From NCBI RefSeq assembly GCF_018623035.1, contig NZ_CP076023.1:1798001-1862000 (forward strand): a stretch of 64,000 nt of DNA, given 5' to 3'. This DNA comes from Cellulomonas dongxiuzhuiae. GTDB taxonomy: Bacteria; Actinomycetota; Actinomycetes; Actinomycetales; Cellulomonadaceae. The position numbers and the translations under genes were made by a program. Below the pieces are notes generated by a model. That model was not told the DNA's origin. It worked only from the letters and a program-made list of their open reading frames with translations, and did not search any database. Shown piece after piece: positions 52,237-60,151 of the stretch (position 1 is its first letter; each line of letters starts with the position of its first letter).

Positions 52237-53106
52237 GTGACCGCCTCCCACGACCCGTCGCCCCCCACCCACCCGCCGGTGGCCGAGCTCGTCGCCGTCG
52301 CCGAGCAGGTCGCGCGCGCGGCCGGGCGCCTGGTGCACGACGGCAGGCCGCACACCGTCGGCGTCGCGGCGACCAAGTCCAGCGCCGTCGACGTCGTGAC
52401 CGCGATGGACCTCGCGTCCGAGGACCTCGTGCGTCGCACGCTGGCGCGGCTGCGGCCCGACGACGCCGTCCTCGGGGAGGAGGGCGGCCACCGGGTCGGG
52501 ACGTCCGGCGTGACGTGGGTGGTCGACCCGATCGACGGCACCGTCAACTACCTCTACGGCCTGCCCGCGTACGCCGTGAGCGTCGCGGCGGTCGTGGGGG
52601 AGCCGACGCCCGCGACGTGGACCGTGGTCGCCGCGTGCGTCCACGCGCCGGCGACGCGGGAGACGTGGACCGCCGGCCGCGGGCTCGGCGCGTACCTGGA
52701 CGGGCGTCGGCTGTCGGTGCTGCCCGCGCCGTCCCTGGACCGCTGCCTGCTCGGCACCGGTTTCGGGTACGTCGCCGAGCGGCGCCGCGCGCAGGCCCGG
52801 GTGCTCGCGTCCCTGCTGCCCCGGGTCCGCGACGTGCGCCGCATGGGGGCCGCGGCGATCGACCTCTGCCAGGTCGCCACGGGTCGGCTCGACCTCTACT
52901 ACGAGCGGGGGCTGCAGCCGTGGGACCTGGCGGCGGGCGCGCTCGTGGTGGCCGAGGCGGGCGGTGTCGTGACGGGCCTGCGAGGGGCGTCGGCGGGTGA
53001 GGGGATGACCGTCGCCGGGGCCGCGCAACGCGTCGCCGAGCTCGTGCGGATCCTCGAGGAGGAGCACGCCGACGCACCCGAGGGACCCGCGCCCGGCACC
53101 GGGTGA
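52237..53106 (+). CDS. suhB: Inositol monophosphatase family protein
   Basis: 289 aa. Metal-site motifs are LGEEGG, DPIDGTVNYLYG and WDLAAGALVVAEAGG, the IMPase set. The protein probably hydrolyses inositol phosphate or a similar sugar phosphate; in Actinobacteria inositol is needed for mycothiol and phosphatidylinositol. Location before the DUF4193-dut cluster matches Rv2701c. A longer in-frame frame upstream lies inside sepH and was not used. Confidence 0.92.
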   Translation: MTASHDPSPPTHPPVAELVAVAEQVARAAGRLVHDGRPHTVGVAATKSSAVDVVTAMDLASEDLVRRTLARLRPDDAVLGEEGGHRVGTSGVTWVVDPIDGTVNYLYGLPAYAVSVAAVVGEPTPATWTVVAACVHAPATRETWTAGRGLGAYLDGRRLSVLPAPSLDRCLLGTGFGYVAERRRAQARVLASLLPRVRDVRRMGAAAIDLCQVATGRLDLYYERGLQPWDLAAGALVVAEAGGVVTGLRGASAGEGMTVAGAAQRVAELVRILEEEHADAPEGPAPGTG

Positions 53107-53326
53107 ACCGGGCGCCGGGCGGTTCGGGCAGTCCGGTCCTGACCAGGGCAAATGCCCCTCCGGGGGGTGTCGCTGGTCACGTCGGGGCACATGGTCACGC
53201 GTCCGTGTTCGCATCCGTGCCCGCGGTGATGCAGAATCCGACGGCGCGGGGAACAAAACGCTGGCGTGGCGCATTTACCCCGCGTACCACGACACTGCTG
53301 CAGAAGACGGAGTGTGACGCTCACAC

Positions 53327-53626
53327 ATGGCAACCGACTACGACGCCCCGCGCAAGACCGAGGAGGACCTGAGCGAGGACTCGCTCCAGGAGCTCCAGGC
53401 TCGGCGCTCCGACAAGAACTCGGGCGTGGTGGACGAGGACGAGACGGAGGCCGCCGAGGGCTTCGAGCTCCCCGGCGCCGACCTGTCCGGCGAGGAGCTC
53501 TCCGTCCGCGTCCTTCCCCGCCAGGCCGACGAGTTCACGTGCTCCAAGTGCTTCCTGGTGCACCACCGCAGCCAGCTCGCCTACGAGCGTGAGGGCAGCC
53601 CCGTGTGCTCGGAGTGCGCGGCCTGA
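53327..53626 (+). CDS. DUF4193 small zinc-ribbon protein
   Basis: 99 aa. Strongly acidic N-terminus and a C-terminal zinc ribbon with C72 and C75 in TCSKC and C94 and C97 in CSEC. The order DUF4193 - DUF3093 - dut matches Rv2699c-Rv2697c; related RbpA/CarD-like roles are sometimes suggested, but no function is assigned. The 220-nt gap upstream contains the promoter, but no single clear -10 was identified. A terminator-like hairpin follows. Confidence 0.9.
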   Translation: MATDYDAPRKTEEDLSEDSLQELQARRSDKNSGVVDEDETEAAEGFELPGADLSGEELSVRVLPRQADEFTCSKCFLVHHRSQLAYEREGSPVCSECAA

Positions 53627-53641
53627 CCGCACCGCACCACC

Positions 53642-53676
53642 CGACGGCCGGTCACCCTGCGGGGTGGTCGGCCGTC
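53642..53676. terminator. Terminator between DUF4193 and DUF3093 genes
   Basis: An imperfect 15-bp hairpin (cgacggccggtcacc pairing with ggtggtcggccgtcg, two weak positions) overlaps the last codons of the DUF3093 gene. Convergent layout suggests bidirectional use. Confidence 0.65.
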
Positions 53677-54197
53677 GTCGTGCCGGGCCTCTCGGCCGGC
53701 GTCCCGCCGAGCGCCGCGACGAGCTCGTCCGGCCGCCGCGTCGAGACGATCCAGTACGGCGTCGGGTCCTGCGGGTCGCGGACCTCGACGCGGACCGCGG
53801 TCCCGATCCACGACCGCAGGCACGCGAACGCGCGGGCGTCGAGCGTCGGCCCGAGCGCGGTGCGCAGCGCCGCCCGGTCCAGCACGCGGGGCGCCGCGAG
53901 CAGGCGGACGGGGATCTGTGCCGTGCCGGCGCGCAGCGTCCCGCGCTCGACCTCCACGCGGGGGGTCGTCAGGACGGCCCCCGCGAGGCCTCCCAGCAGC
54001 GCGAGCACGCCGACGACGAGCGCGAGCAGCGTGTCGACCGGCACGAACGCCGCGCCCAGCACGGCGGCGAAGCCCACGACGCCGCACCAGCCCAGCGGAC
54101 CGGGCCACAGCCGCTCGCGGAACCCCGGTCGGGCCGTGGGCGCTGACGACGGCGACGGCCGGTCGTACGACGGTGCGGGCTCGGGTGTCGTGGTCAT
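53652..54197 (-). CDS. DUF3093 family membrane protein
   Basis: 181 aa. Two hydrophobic segments ([25 protein letters not shown] and [15 protein letters not shown]) are followed by a cytosolic or extracytoplasmic domain with [57 protein letters not shown], the DUF3093 conserved part. Found next to dut throughout Actinobacteria (Rv2698). Function unknown. A Thr/Pro-rich N-terminus precedes the first helix. Confidence 0.9.
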   Translation of the reverse strand: MTTTPEPAPSYDRPSPSSAPTARPGFRERLWPGPLGWCGVVGFAAVLGAAFVPVDTLLALVVGVLALLGGLAGAVLTTPRVEVERGTLRAGTAQIPVRLLAAPRVLDRAALRTALGPTLDARAFACLRSWIGTAVRVEVRDPQDPTPYWIVSTRRPDELVAALGGTPAERPGTTTADHPAG

Positions 54198-54254
54198 GTC
54201 CTCAGGATCTCATCGCCCCGGACGTCCCGGTGCCGTGCCGGACGCCCGGGGCGG

Positions 54255-54260
54255 TAGGGT
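54255..54260 (+). promoter_or_regulatory. Candidate -10 of a leaderless dut promoter
   Basis: TAGGGT is followed by 8 nt and GTG 54269, in the 71-nt divergent gap to the DUF3093 gene. Confidence 0.55.
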
Positions 54261-54268
54261 CGGCCCCC

Positions 54269-54772
54269 GTGACAGCGACCAGCCACCGTGGCCCCGACGA
54301 CGCCGACGAGGGTGTGCAGGTGCTGCTGCGCCGGCTCGACCCGGACCTGCCCGCGCCGGCGTACGCCCACCCCGGTGACGCCGGCGCCGACCTCGTGGCG
54401 CGCGAGGACGTGACGCTGGACCCCGGAGCGCGGGCCACGGTCCCGACGGGTGTCGCGATCGCCCTGCCGCCGGGGTACGCGGCCTTCGTCCACCCGCGGT
54501 CGGGGCTGGCGTCGCGGCACGGTCTCACGGTGGTCAACGCCCCGGGGACGGTCGACGCCGGCTACCGCGGCGAGATCGCGGTGACGCTGCTCAACACGGA
54601 CGGGGAGCACGCGATCGTGCTGCGTCGCGGCGACCGCATCGCGCAGCTCGTGGTGCAGCGCGTCGAGCACGCGCGGTTCGTCGAGGTCGACGCGCTGCCG
54701 GACTCGGTCCGCGGCGCCGGCGGTTTCGGCTCCAGCGGAGGATGGGCGGCGGCGGGAGCGTCCACGGCGTGA
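54269..54772 (+). CDS. dut: Deoxyuridine 5'-triphosphate nucleotidohydrolase (dUTPase)
   Basis: 167 aa trimeric dUTPase. Motif 1 [10 protein letters not shown], motif 2 [10 protein letters not shown], motif 3 [12 protein letters not shown], motif 4 [11 protein letters not shown] and motif 5 GAGGFGSSG are all present. It removes dUTP and supplies dUMP. GTG 54269 ([11 protein letters not shown]) is chosen from the -10 element; an earlier frame start at 53918 lies inside the DUF3093 gene. Confidence 0.97.
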   Translation: MTATSHRGPDDADEGVQVLLRRLDPDLPAPAYAHPGDAGADLVAREDVTLDPGARATVPTGVAIALPPGYAAFVHPRSGLASRHGLTVVNAPGTVDAGYRGEIAVTLLNTDGEHAIVLRRGDRIAQLVVQRVEHARFVEVDALPDSVRGAGGFGSSGGWAAAGASTA

Positions 54773-54803
54773 CCGTGGCGCGGCCGTGGGTCGGTTGCGG
54801 AAC

Positions 54804-54809
54804 TACTGT
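54804..54809 (+). promoter_or_regulatory. Candidate -10 for DUF3710
   Basis: TACTGT lies about 80 nt upstream of GTG 54888, with GGAGGA at 54875-54880 in the leader. Support is weak. Confidence 0.3.
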
Positions 54810-54887
54810 CGTCGTGAGTGACGTTGTAGGTCGTGAGGACGTTGGTGCAGGGCGAGGGCGCGTGAGCGCCGGTCGGAGGAAGTGAAC

Positions 54888-55619
54888 GTGGGTCTGTTCC
54901 GTCGTGGCCCGAAGGAGGGCGGCGCGTCCGACACGCCGGCCGACGTCCCGCAAGACGAGGAGGCGGCGGTCGCGCCCGGTGAGGAGCTCGCCACCGGCGG
55001 CGAGCCCGGCGCCGACGCGCGCGGTCCCTGGGACGCGGACGGGCCGTTCCCGGCGGCGCCGCGCGTCGACCTGGGTGCGATCCAGCTGCCGTCCCTCGAG
55101 GGCATGGAGGTGCGCCTCGAGGTCGACAAGGCCACCAACGTCGTCTCGGCGGTCGCGGTGCTGCTGGAGGGCTCGTCGCTGCAGCTCCAGGCCTTCGCCG
55201 CCCCTCGCAGCGAGGGCATCTGGGACGAGATCCGCGACGAGATCGCGGCGTCCATCACGCAGCAGGGCGGCACGGTGGACGACCTGCCGGGACCGTTCGG
55301 CCGCGAGCTCCTCGCCCGGCTGCCCGTCCGGACGCCCGAGGGGCGCACGGGTCATCGGCCGGCACGGTTCATCGGCAGCGACGGGCCCCGCTGGTTCCTG
55401 CGCGGCGTCCTGACCGGCCGTGCCGCGGTGGAGCCCGATGCCGCCGGCACGCTGGAGGACCTCTTCAGCCAGGTCGTGGTGGTCCGCGGGAGCGACGCCC
55501 GCCCCCCGCGCGACCTCCTGCCCCTGCAGCTGCCCGGCGGCGCGACCCCGCCGCCGCCGCCCGCGGACCCGCGGCTCGCGCCCCCCGAGCGCGGGCCGGA
55601 GATCACGGAGATCGGATGA
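54888..55619 (+). CDS. DUF3710 family protein
   Basis: 243 aa. After a short GLFRRGPKEGG start and an acidic disordered segment, the conserved part runs VDLGAIQLPSLEGMEVRLEVDKATNVVSAVAVLLEGSSLQLQAFAAPRSEGIWDEIRDEI and later GPRWFLRGVLTGRAAVEPD. GTG 54888 is preferred over 54882 because of a better 7-nt distance to GGAGGA. Role unknown; it matches Rv2696c next to dut. The stop overlaps the OB-fold gene (ATGA). Confidence 0.88.
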   Translation: MGLFRRGPKEGGASDTPADVPQDEEAAVAPGEELATGGEPGADARGPWDADGPFPAAPRVDLGAIQLPSLEGMEVRLEVDKATNVVSAVAVLLEGSSLQLQAFAAPRSEGIWDEIRDEIAASITQQGGTVDDLPGPFGRELLARLPVRTPEGRTGHRPARFIGSDGPRWFLRGVLTGRAAVEPDAAGTLEDLFSQVVVVRGSDARPPRDLLPLQLPGGATPPPPPADPRLAPPERGPEITEIG

Positions 55620-55984
55620 CCCTCACCGAGCGCGTGCGCAAGGTGCTCGCCTCGCAGGCCGAGATCGAGGCCGACGAGGAGCGCGCCGACGCCCTGCGCG
55701 TCCCCGGCTGCTGCCCGGTCGCGGCGCTGCCGCACCGCGAGCGCGCCAGCGTGTCCGGCGTGCTCCGCTCGGTGACCCTGCGCCCCCGCGAGGGCGTGCC
55801 CGCGATCGAGGCCGAGCTCTACGACGGGTCCGGCTCGCTGAACCTCGTGTGGCTCGGGCGCCGTCAGATCGTGGGCATCGAGCCGGGGCGGCGCCTGAAG
55901 GTCGACGGGATGGTCAGCCTGGTCGACGGGCGGCGTACCGTCTTCAACCCGCGCTACGAGCTGCGCGCCCGACCGGGGGAGTGA
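55616..55984 (+). CDS. Small OB-fold nucleic-acid-binding protein
   Basis: 122 aa. The strand pattern ASVSGVLRSVTLRPREGVPAIEAELYDGSGSLNLVWLGRRQIVGIEPGRRLKVDGMVSLVDGRRTVFNPRYEL fits an OB fold like the tRNA-anticodon type found in the Rv2694c family. A CCPVAALPHRE loop precedes it. Probably binds nucleic acid; target unknown. It overlaps DUF3710 by 4 bp. Confidence 0.88.
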   Translation: MTLTERVRKVLASQAEIEADEERADALRVPGCCPVAALPHRERASVSGVLRSVTLRPREGVPAIEAELYDGSGSLNLVWLGRRQIVGIEPGRRLKVDGMVSLVDGRRTVFNPRYELRARPGE

Positions 55985-55989
55985 ACCCG

Positions 55990-56766
55990 ATGAACGATCC
56001 GAGGGACGCCCGACCCGGCACGCCGCGCGACGACGAGCCGGTCGTGCTCGACGCCGTCGACGACGTGGTCCCCCCGGAGGAGGGCGGCGCGCGCGGGCTG
56101 CGGTCCCTGGCGGCCGACGAGTTCTCGGCCGCCGATGCGGTCGGTGGGGTGCGCGGCATCGTCGAGGCGGTCGCCCCCGGGCTGCTCTTCGTGGTCGTGT
56201 ACATCGCCACCGGTCAGCAGCTGCGGCCCGCGCTCATCGCCGCGTCCGCCGCCGCCGTCCTCGCCGTCGTCGCCCGGCTGGTGCAGCGCACGCCCGTCAC
56301 GCAGGCGTTCTCCGGCGTGCTGGGCGTCGGCATCGGCGTGGTGTGGGCGTGGCGCACGGGCGACGCGAGCGACTACTTCGCGTACGGGCTGCTCATCAAC
56401 GTGACGTACCTCGTCGGCACGCTCGTGTCGATCCTCGCCGGGTGGCCCGTGGTCGGGCTGCTCATGGGCATGTTCAGCGCCCGGGGCCCGCTCGGTGGCG
56501 GGCCCTGGTCGGCGGCCGTCGAGTGGCGCCGTGACCCCGTGCTGCGGCGCCGGTACGCGTTGGCCACGTGGCCGTGGGTCGCGATGTTCGCCCTGCGTCT
56601 GCTGGTGCAGCTGCCGTTGTTCTACGCCGACGAGGTCGTCTGGCTCGGCACCGCGAAGCTCGCGATGGGTCTGCCGCTCACCGCGGTCGCCCTGTGGGTC
56701 AGCTGGATGCTGGTCCGCGGGTCAGCAGCCGCTCGAGAGCCTTCTCGTCCACGTCTCGACCCGTGA
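55990..56766 (+). CDS. DUF3159 family membrane protein
   Basis: 258 aa. About five or six membrane segments (LLFVVVYIATGQQLRPALIAASAAAVLAVVARLV; VLGVGIGVVWAW; LLINVTYLVGTLVSILAGWPVVGLLMGMF). Matches the DUF3159 family (Rv2693c). ATG 55990 fits GGGGGAG 8 nt upstream; GTG 55981 would overlap the OB gene by 4 bp and is the alternative start. Its 3' end overlaps the converging ceoC by 68 bp. Confidence 0.88.
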   Translation: MNDPRDARPGTPRDDEPVVLDAVDDVVPPEEGGARGLRSLAADEFSAADAVGGVRGIVEAVAPGLLFVVVYIATGQQLRPALIAASAAAVLAVVARLVQRTPVTQAFSGVLGVGIGVVWAWRTGDASDYFAYGLLINVTYLVGTLVSILAGWPVVGLLMGMFSARGPLGGGPWSAAVEWRRDPVLRRRYALATWPWVAMFALRLLVQLPLFYADEVVWLGTAKLAMGLPLTAVALWVSWMLVRGSAAAREPSRPRLDP

Positions 56767-57373
56767 CGAAGAGCAGCTCGTCGCGTCCCTCGAGGGTGTC
56801 GTCCGGGCTCGGGGTCAGCGGGCGCGCGTCGCGCACGATGCAGGCGAGCACGGTGTCGGTCGGCCACGCGACCTGACCGATGCGCACGCCCGCCAGGGGC
56901 GAGCCGTCCGGCAGGGTCAGCTCGAGGATGTTCGCCTGCGACTGGTGGAACGTGAAGATGCGCACGAGGTCGCCGACGGCGACGGCCTCCTCGACCATCG
57001 CCGTCATGATGCGGGGTGTCGACACCGCCACGTCGACGCCCCACGCCGCGTCGAACATCCACTCGTTCTTGGGGTTGTTGACGCGTGCGACCGTGCGGGG
57101 CACGCCGAACTCCGTCTTCGCCAGGAGCGAGATCACCAGGTTGGCCTTGTCGTCGCCCGTGGCGGCGACCATGACGTCGCACTCGTCGGCGCGGACCTCG
57201 CGCAGCGTGGGCAGCTCGCACGCGTCGGCCAGCAGCCAGTCCGCGTCGGAGACCTGGGCGACGCGCATCGCCGACGGCTGGCGGTCGATGAGCGTGACCT
57301 CGTGGTCGTGGGCCAGCAGCTCGCGCGCGATGGACCGGCCGACGGAGCCTGCCCCGGCGATGACGACCCTCAT
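56699..57373 (-). CDS. TrkA-type potassium regulatory protein (RCK), CeoC-like
   Basis: 224 aa with an N-terminal NAD-binding RCK_N (MRVVIAGAGSVGRSIARELLAHDHEVTLIDRQ) and a C-terminal RCK_C domain (ILELTLPDGSPLAGVRIGQVAWP). A regulatory gating subunit of K+ transport, equivalent to Rv2692. It starts at ATG 57373 overlapping the preceding RCK gene (ATGA), so the two RCK proteins are probably made together. Confidence 0.9.
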   Translation of the reverse strand: MRVVIAGAGSVGRSIARELLAHDHEVTLIDRQPSAMRVAQVSDADWLLADACELPTLREVRADECDVMVAATGDDKANLVISLLAKTEFGVPRTVARVNNPKNEWMFDAAWGVDVAVSTPRIMTAMVEEAVAVGDLVRIFTFHQSQANILELTLPDGSPLAGVRIGQVAWPTDTVLACIVRDARPLTPSPDDTLEGRDELLFVTGRDVDEKALERLLTRGPASS

Positions 57374-58035
57374 GCGCCCACCGCCGGGGGAGCGGTCAGG
57401 ACGCGTTCGACGGCCGGTGCGTCGGCGACGTTCAGGAGCAGGTGCACGACGTCGTTCTCCTGCAGGACCGAGCCCGGAGCGGGCAGCAGGCCGTCGCCGT
57501 AGCGCGTGACGTACGCGACGCGCGCGCCGCTGACGTCCTCGAGCGCGCGCAGCGGACGCCCCACCCAGCCCGGGTGGACGTCGACCTGCGCGAGCTGGAT
57601 CTTGCCGGAGGAGTCGCGGTGCTCGTCGGTCATGCCCATCGGCAGCATGCGTCGCAGCACCTGGTCGGCGGTCCACCGGACGGTCGCCACGGTGGGGATC
57701 CCGAGCCGCTGGTAGATCTCCGCGCGGTGCGGGTCGTAGATGCGCGCCACGACGTTCTCGACACCGAACGTCTCCCGGACGACGCGCGCCGCGAGGATGT
57801 TCGAGTTGTCGCCGTCGGACACGGCGGCGAACGCGTACGTGTCGTCGATGCCGGCGGTCCGCAACGTGTCGCGGTCGAAGCCGAGCCCGGTGACCTTGTT
57901 GCCCGAGAACCCGGCGTCGAGCCGCCGGAAGGCGTCCGGGTTCTGGTCGATCACGGCGACCGAGTGGCCGCGGGACTCCAGGGACTGCGCCAGGGTCGCC
58001 CCGACACGTCCGCATCCCATGATGACGAAGTGCAC
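57370..58035 (-). CDS. TrkA-type potassium regulatory protein (RCK), CeoB-like
   Basis: 221 aa, the second RCK protein (MHFVIMGCGRVGATLAQSLESRGHSVAVIDQN). A C-terminal RCK_C part reads QLAQVDVHPGWVGRPLRALEDVSGARVAYVTRYGDGLLPAPGSVLQENDVVHLL. Equivalent to Rv2691. GTG 58035 is set by TAGCGT 8 nt upstream. It diverges from the KimA-like transporter gene, so all three could form one K+ uptake system; the pore subunit (TrkH-type) is not in the window. Confidence 0.9.
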   Translation of the reverse strand: MHFVIMGCGRVGATLAQSLESRGHSVAVIDQNPDAFRRLDAGFSGNKVTGLGFDRDTLRTAGIDDTYAFAAVSDGDNSNILAARVVRETFGVENVVARIYDPHRAEIYQRLGIPTVATVRWTADQVLRRMLPMGMTDEHRDSSGKIQLAQVDVHPGWVGRPLRALEDVSGARVAYVTRYGDGLLPAPGSVLQENDVVHLLLNVADAPAVERVLTAPPAVGA

Positions 58036-58043
58036 AGCCGGTC

Positions 58044-58049
58044 ACGCTA
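58044..58049 (-). promoter_or_regulatory. Candidate -10 of a leaderless RCK operon promoter
   Basis: Minus-strand TAGCGT (part of TATAGCGT) is followed by 8 nt and GTG 58035. Confidence 0.55.
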
Positions 58050-58133
58050 TACCCCGGTCGCCCGCGCGCGCAGCGCGGCGACCTGGGGTCAGGTCGTCCC
58101 ACCGACGCGTGTGTGCCGGGCACCCGGCGGGCA

Positions 58134-58139
58134 TACGAT
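58134..58139 (+). promoter_or_regulatory. Candidate -10 of a leaderless KimA-like gene promoter
   Basis: TACGAT is followed by 8 nt and GTG 58148. It diverges from the RCK operon in a 112-nt gap. Confidence 0.55.
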
Positions 58140-58147
58140 CGCTGATC

Positions 58148-60151
58148 GTGTCGGACCTCGCAGATGCCGCCAAGCGGCTCGTGCTCGGCCGACCGGTCCG
58201 CAGCGACCGGCTCGGCCACACCCTGCTCCCCAAACGCGTCGCCCTTCCCGTCTTCGCGTCCGACGCGCTCTCCTCGGTCGCGTACGCCCCTGACGAGATC
58301 CTGCTCACGCTCTCGCTCGCCGGGCTGACGGCCCTGACGATCTCGCCGTGGGTGGGGCTGGCCGTCGCGATCGTGCTGCTCACCGTCGTGGCGTCGTACC
58401 GGCAGAACGTCCACGCGTACCCGTCGGGCGGTGGCGACTACGAGGTCGCGTCCGTCAACCTCGGCCCCCGCGCGGGTGTCACGGTCGCGAGCGCGCTGCT
58501 CGTCGACTACGTGCTGACGGTCGCGGTGTCGATCTCCTCGGGCGCGCAGTACGCCGCGACCGCGGTGCCCGCGCTGCGGGGCCACGAGACGTCGTTCGCG
58601 ATCGTGCTGGTCGTGCTGCTGACGCTCGCGAACCTGCGCGGGGTCAAGGAGTCCGGCACCGCGTTCGCGATCCCCGTGTACCTCTTCATGGGGGCGATCG
58701 GGTCGCTCGCCCTGGTCGGCGCGGTCCGGTACTTCACCGGCACGCTGCCCGCCGCTGAGAGCGCCGGCCTCGGGGTCGCGTCGCAACCGGGCTTCGACCA
58801 GGGCCTGGCCGGTCTGGCGGGCGGGTTCCTCGTGCTGCGCGCGTTCGCCTCGGGCTGTGCCGCGCTGACGGGCGTCGAGGCGATCAGCAACGGCGTCCCG
58901 GCGTTCCGCAAGCCCAAGTCGCGCAACGCCGCGACGACCCTCGCGCTGCTCGGCTCGATCTCGGTCGTCATGGTCATGTCGATCCTGCTGCTCGCGCAGG
59001 CGACGGGTGTGAAGTTCGTCGACGACCCCGCGACGCAGCTGCTGCGCGACGGCGTGCCCGTCGGCGAGGGCTACGAGCAGCACCCGGTGATCAGCCAGCT
59101 CGCGGGCTCGGTCTTCTCGGGCGTGCACGTGCTGTTCGTCGTCGTGTCGGTCGTGACGGGACTGATCCTCGTGCTCGCGGCGAACACGGCGTTCAACGGC
59201 TTCCCCGTGCTGGGCTCGATCCTCGCGCGCGACGGCTACCTGCCGCGCCAGCTGCACACCCGCGGCGACCGGCTCGCGTTCTCCAACGGCATCGTCAGCC
59301 TCGCCGCGGCCGCGATCGCGCTCATCTGGATGTTCGACGCGCAGGTCACGCGCCTCATCCAGCTCTACATCGTGGGTGTCTTCGTCTCCTTCACGCTGTC
59401 GCAGCTGGGCATGGTGCGGCACTGGACGCGCGGTCTGCGGACCGAGCCCGACCCCGCCGTGCGGCGGCGGATGCGCCGCTCGCGGGTCATCAACACCATC
59501 GGGCTGGGCATGACGGCCACCGTGCTGGTGATCGCCCTGGTCACCAAGTTCGTGCACGGTGCGTGGCTCGCGATCGTGGCGATGGTCCTGGTGTACGTCG
59601 CGATGCAGGGCGTGCACCGGCACTACGTGCGGGTGCGCGCCGAGCTCGCGCTGGACGAGGACCTGCAGGCCGCCCGTGCGCTGCCCAGCCGCGTGCACGC
59701 GGTCGTGCTGGTCTCGCACCTGCACCGCCCCACGATGCGCGCGCTGGCGTACGCCCGGGCGTCGCGGCCCAGCGTGCTCGAGGCGGTGACCGTGGGCGTC
59801 GACGCCGACGAGGTGGCGGCGCTGCGGGCGCAGTGGGACGCCGCGGACCTGCCCGTCCCGCTCAAGGTCCTCGACTCGCCGTTCCGGGAGATCACGCGAC
59901 CGGTCCTGACGTACGTGCGCTCGATCCGCCGCGACAGCCCCCGCGACCTCGTGGTCGTCTACATCCCCGAGTACGTGGTGGGGCACTGGTGGGAGCAGCT
60001 CCTGCACAACCAGAGCGCGCTGCGGCTCAAGAGCCGGCTGCTCTTCACGCCGGGCGTCGTCGTGGCGTCGGTCCCGTGGCAGCTGGCCTCGACCGCCGGG
60101 CAGACGGGGCTGGAGGACACGGTCCGGGGTACGGTGCCGCGTGGCTACTGA
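58148..60151 (+). CDS. APC-family transporter, KimA-like potassium/proton symporter
   Basis: 667 aa, about 12 membrane segments plus a cytosolic C-terminal domain of about 180 residues. The start GRPVRSDRLGHTLLPKRVALPVFASDALSSVAYAPDEILL is close to KimA (GRPLKTxExxxE..NKxKALAxFSSDALSSVAYxTEEILL), and YPSGGGDYEVASVNLG is the APC substrate-site region. KimA imports K+ with H+ under c-di-AMP control. Rv2690c is called an amino acid permease in the same position. The adjacent RCK proteins support K+; the amino-acid label is the alternative. Confidence 0.82.
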   Translation: MSDLADAAKRLVLGRPVRSDRLGHTLLPKRVALPVFASDALSSVAYAPDEILLTLSLAGLTALTISPWVGLAVAIVLLTVVASYRQNVHAYPSGGGDYEVASVNLGPRAGVTVASALLVDYVLTVAVSISSGAQYAATAVPALRGHETSFAIVLVVLLTLANLRGVKESGTAFAIPVYLFMGAIGSLALVGAVRYFTGTLPAAESAGLGVASQPGFDQGLAGLAGGFLVLRAFASGCAALTGVEAISNGVPAFRKPKSRNAATTLALLGSISVVMVMSILLLAQATGVKFVDDPATQLLRDGVPVGEGYEQHPVISQLAGSVFSGVHVLFVVVSVVTGLILVLAANTAFNGFPVLGSILARDGYLPRQLHTRGDRLAFSNGIVSLAAAAIALIWMFDAQVTRLIQLYIVGVFVSFTLSQLGMVRHWTRGLRTEPDPAVRRRMRRSRVINTIGLGMTATVLVIALVTKFVHGAWLAIVAMVLVYVAMQGVHRHYVRVRAELALDEDLQAARALPSRVHAVVLVSHLHRPTMRALAYARASRPSVLEAVTVGVDADEVAALRAQWDAADLPVPLKVLDSPFREITRPVLTYVRSIRRDSPRDLVVVYIPEYVVGHWWEQLLHNQSALRLKSRLLFTPGVVVASVPWQLASTAGQTGLEDTVRGTVPRGY

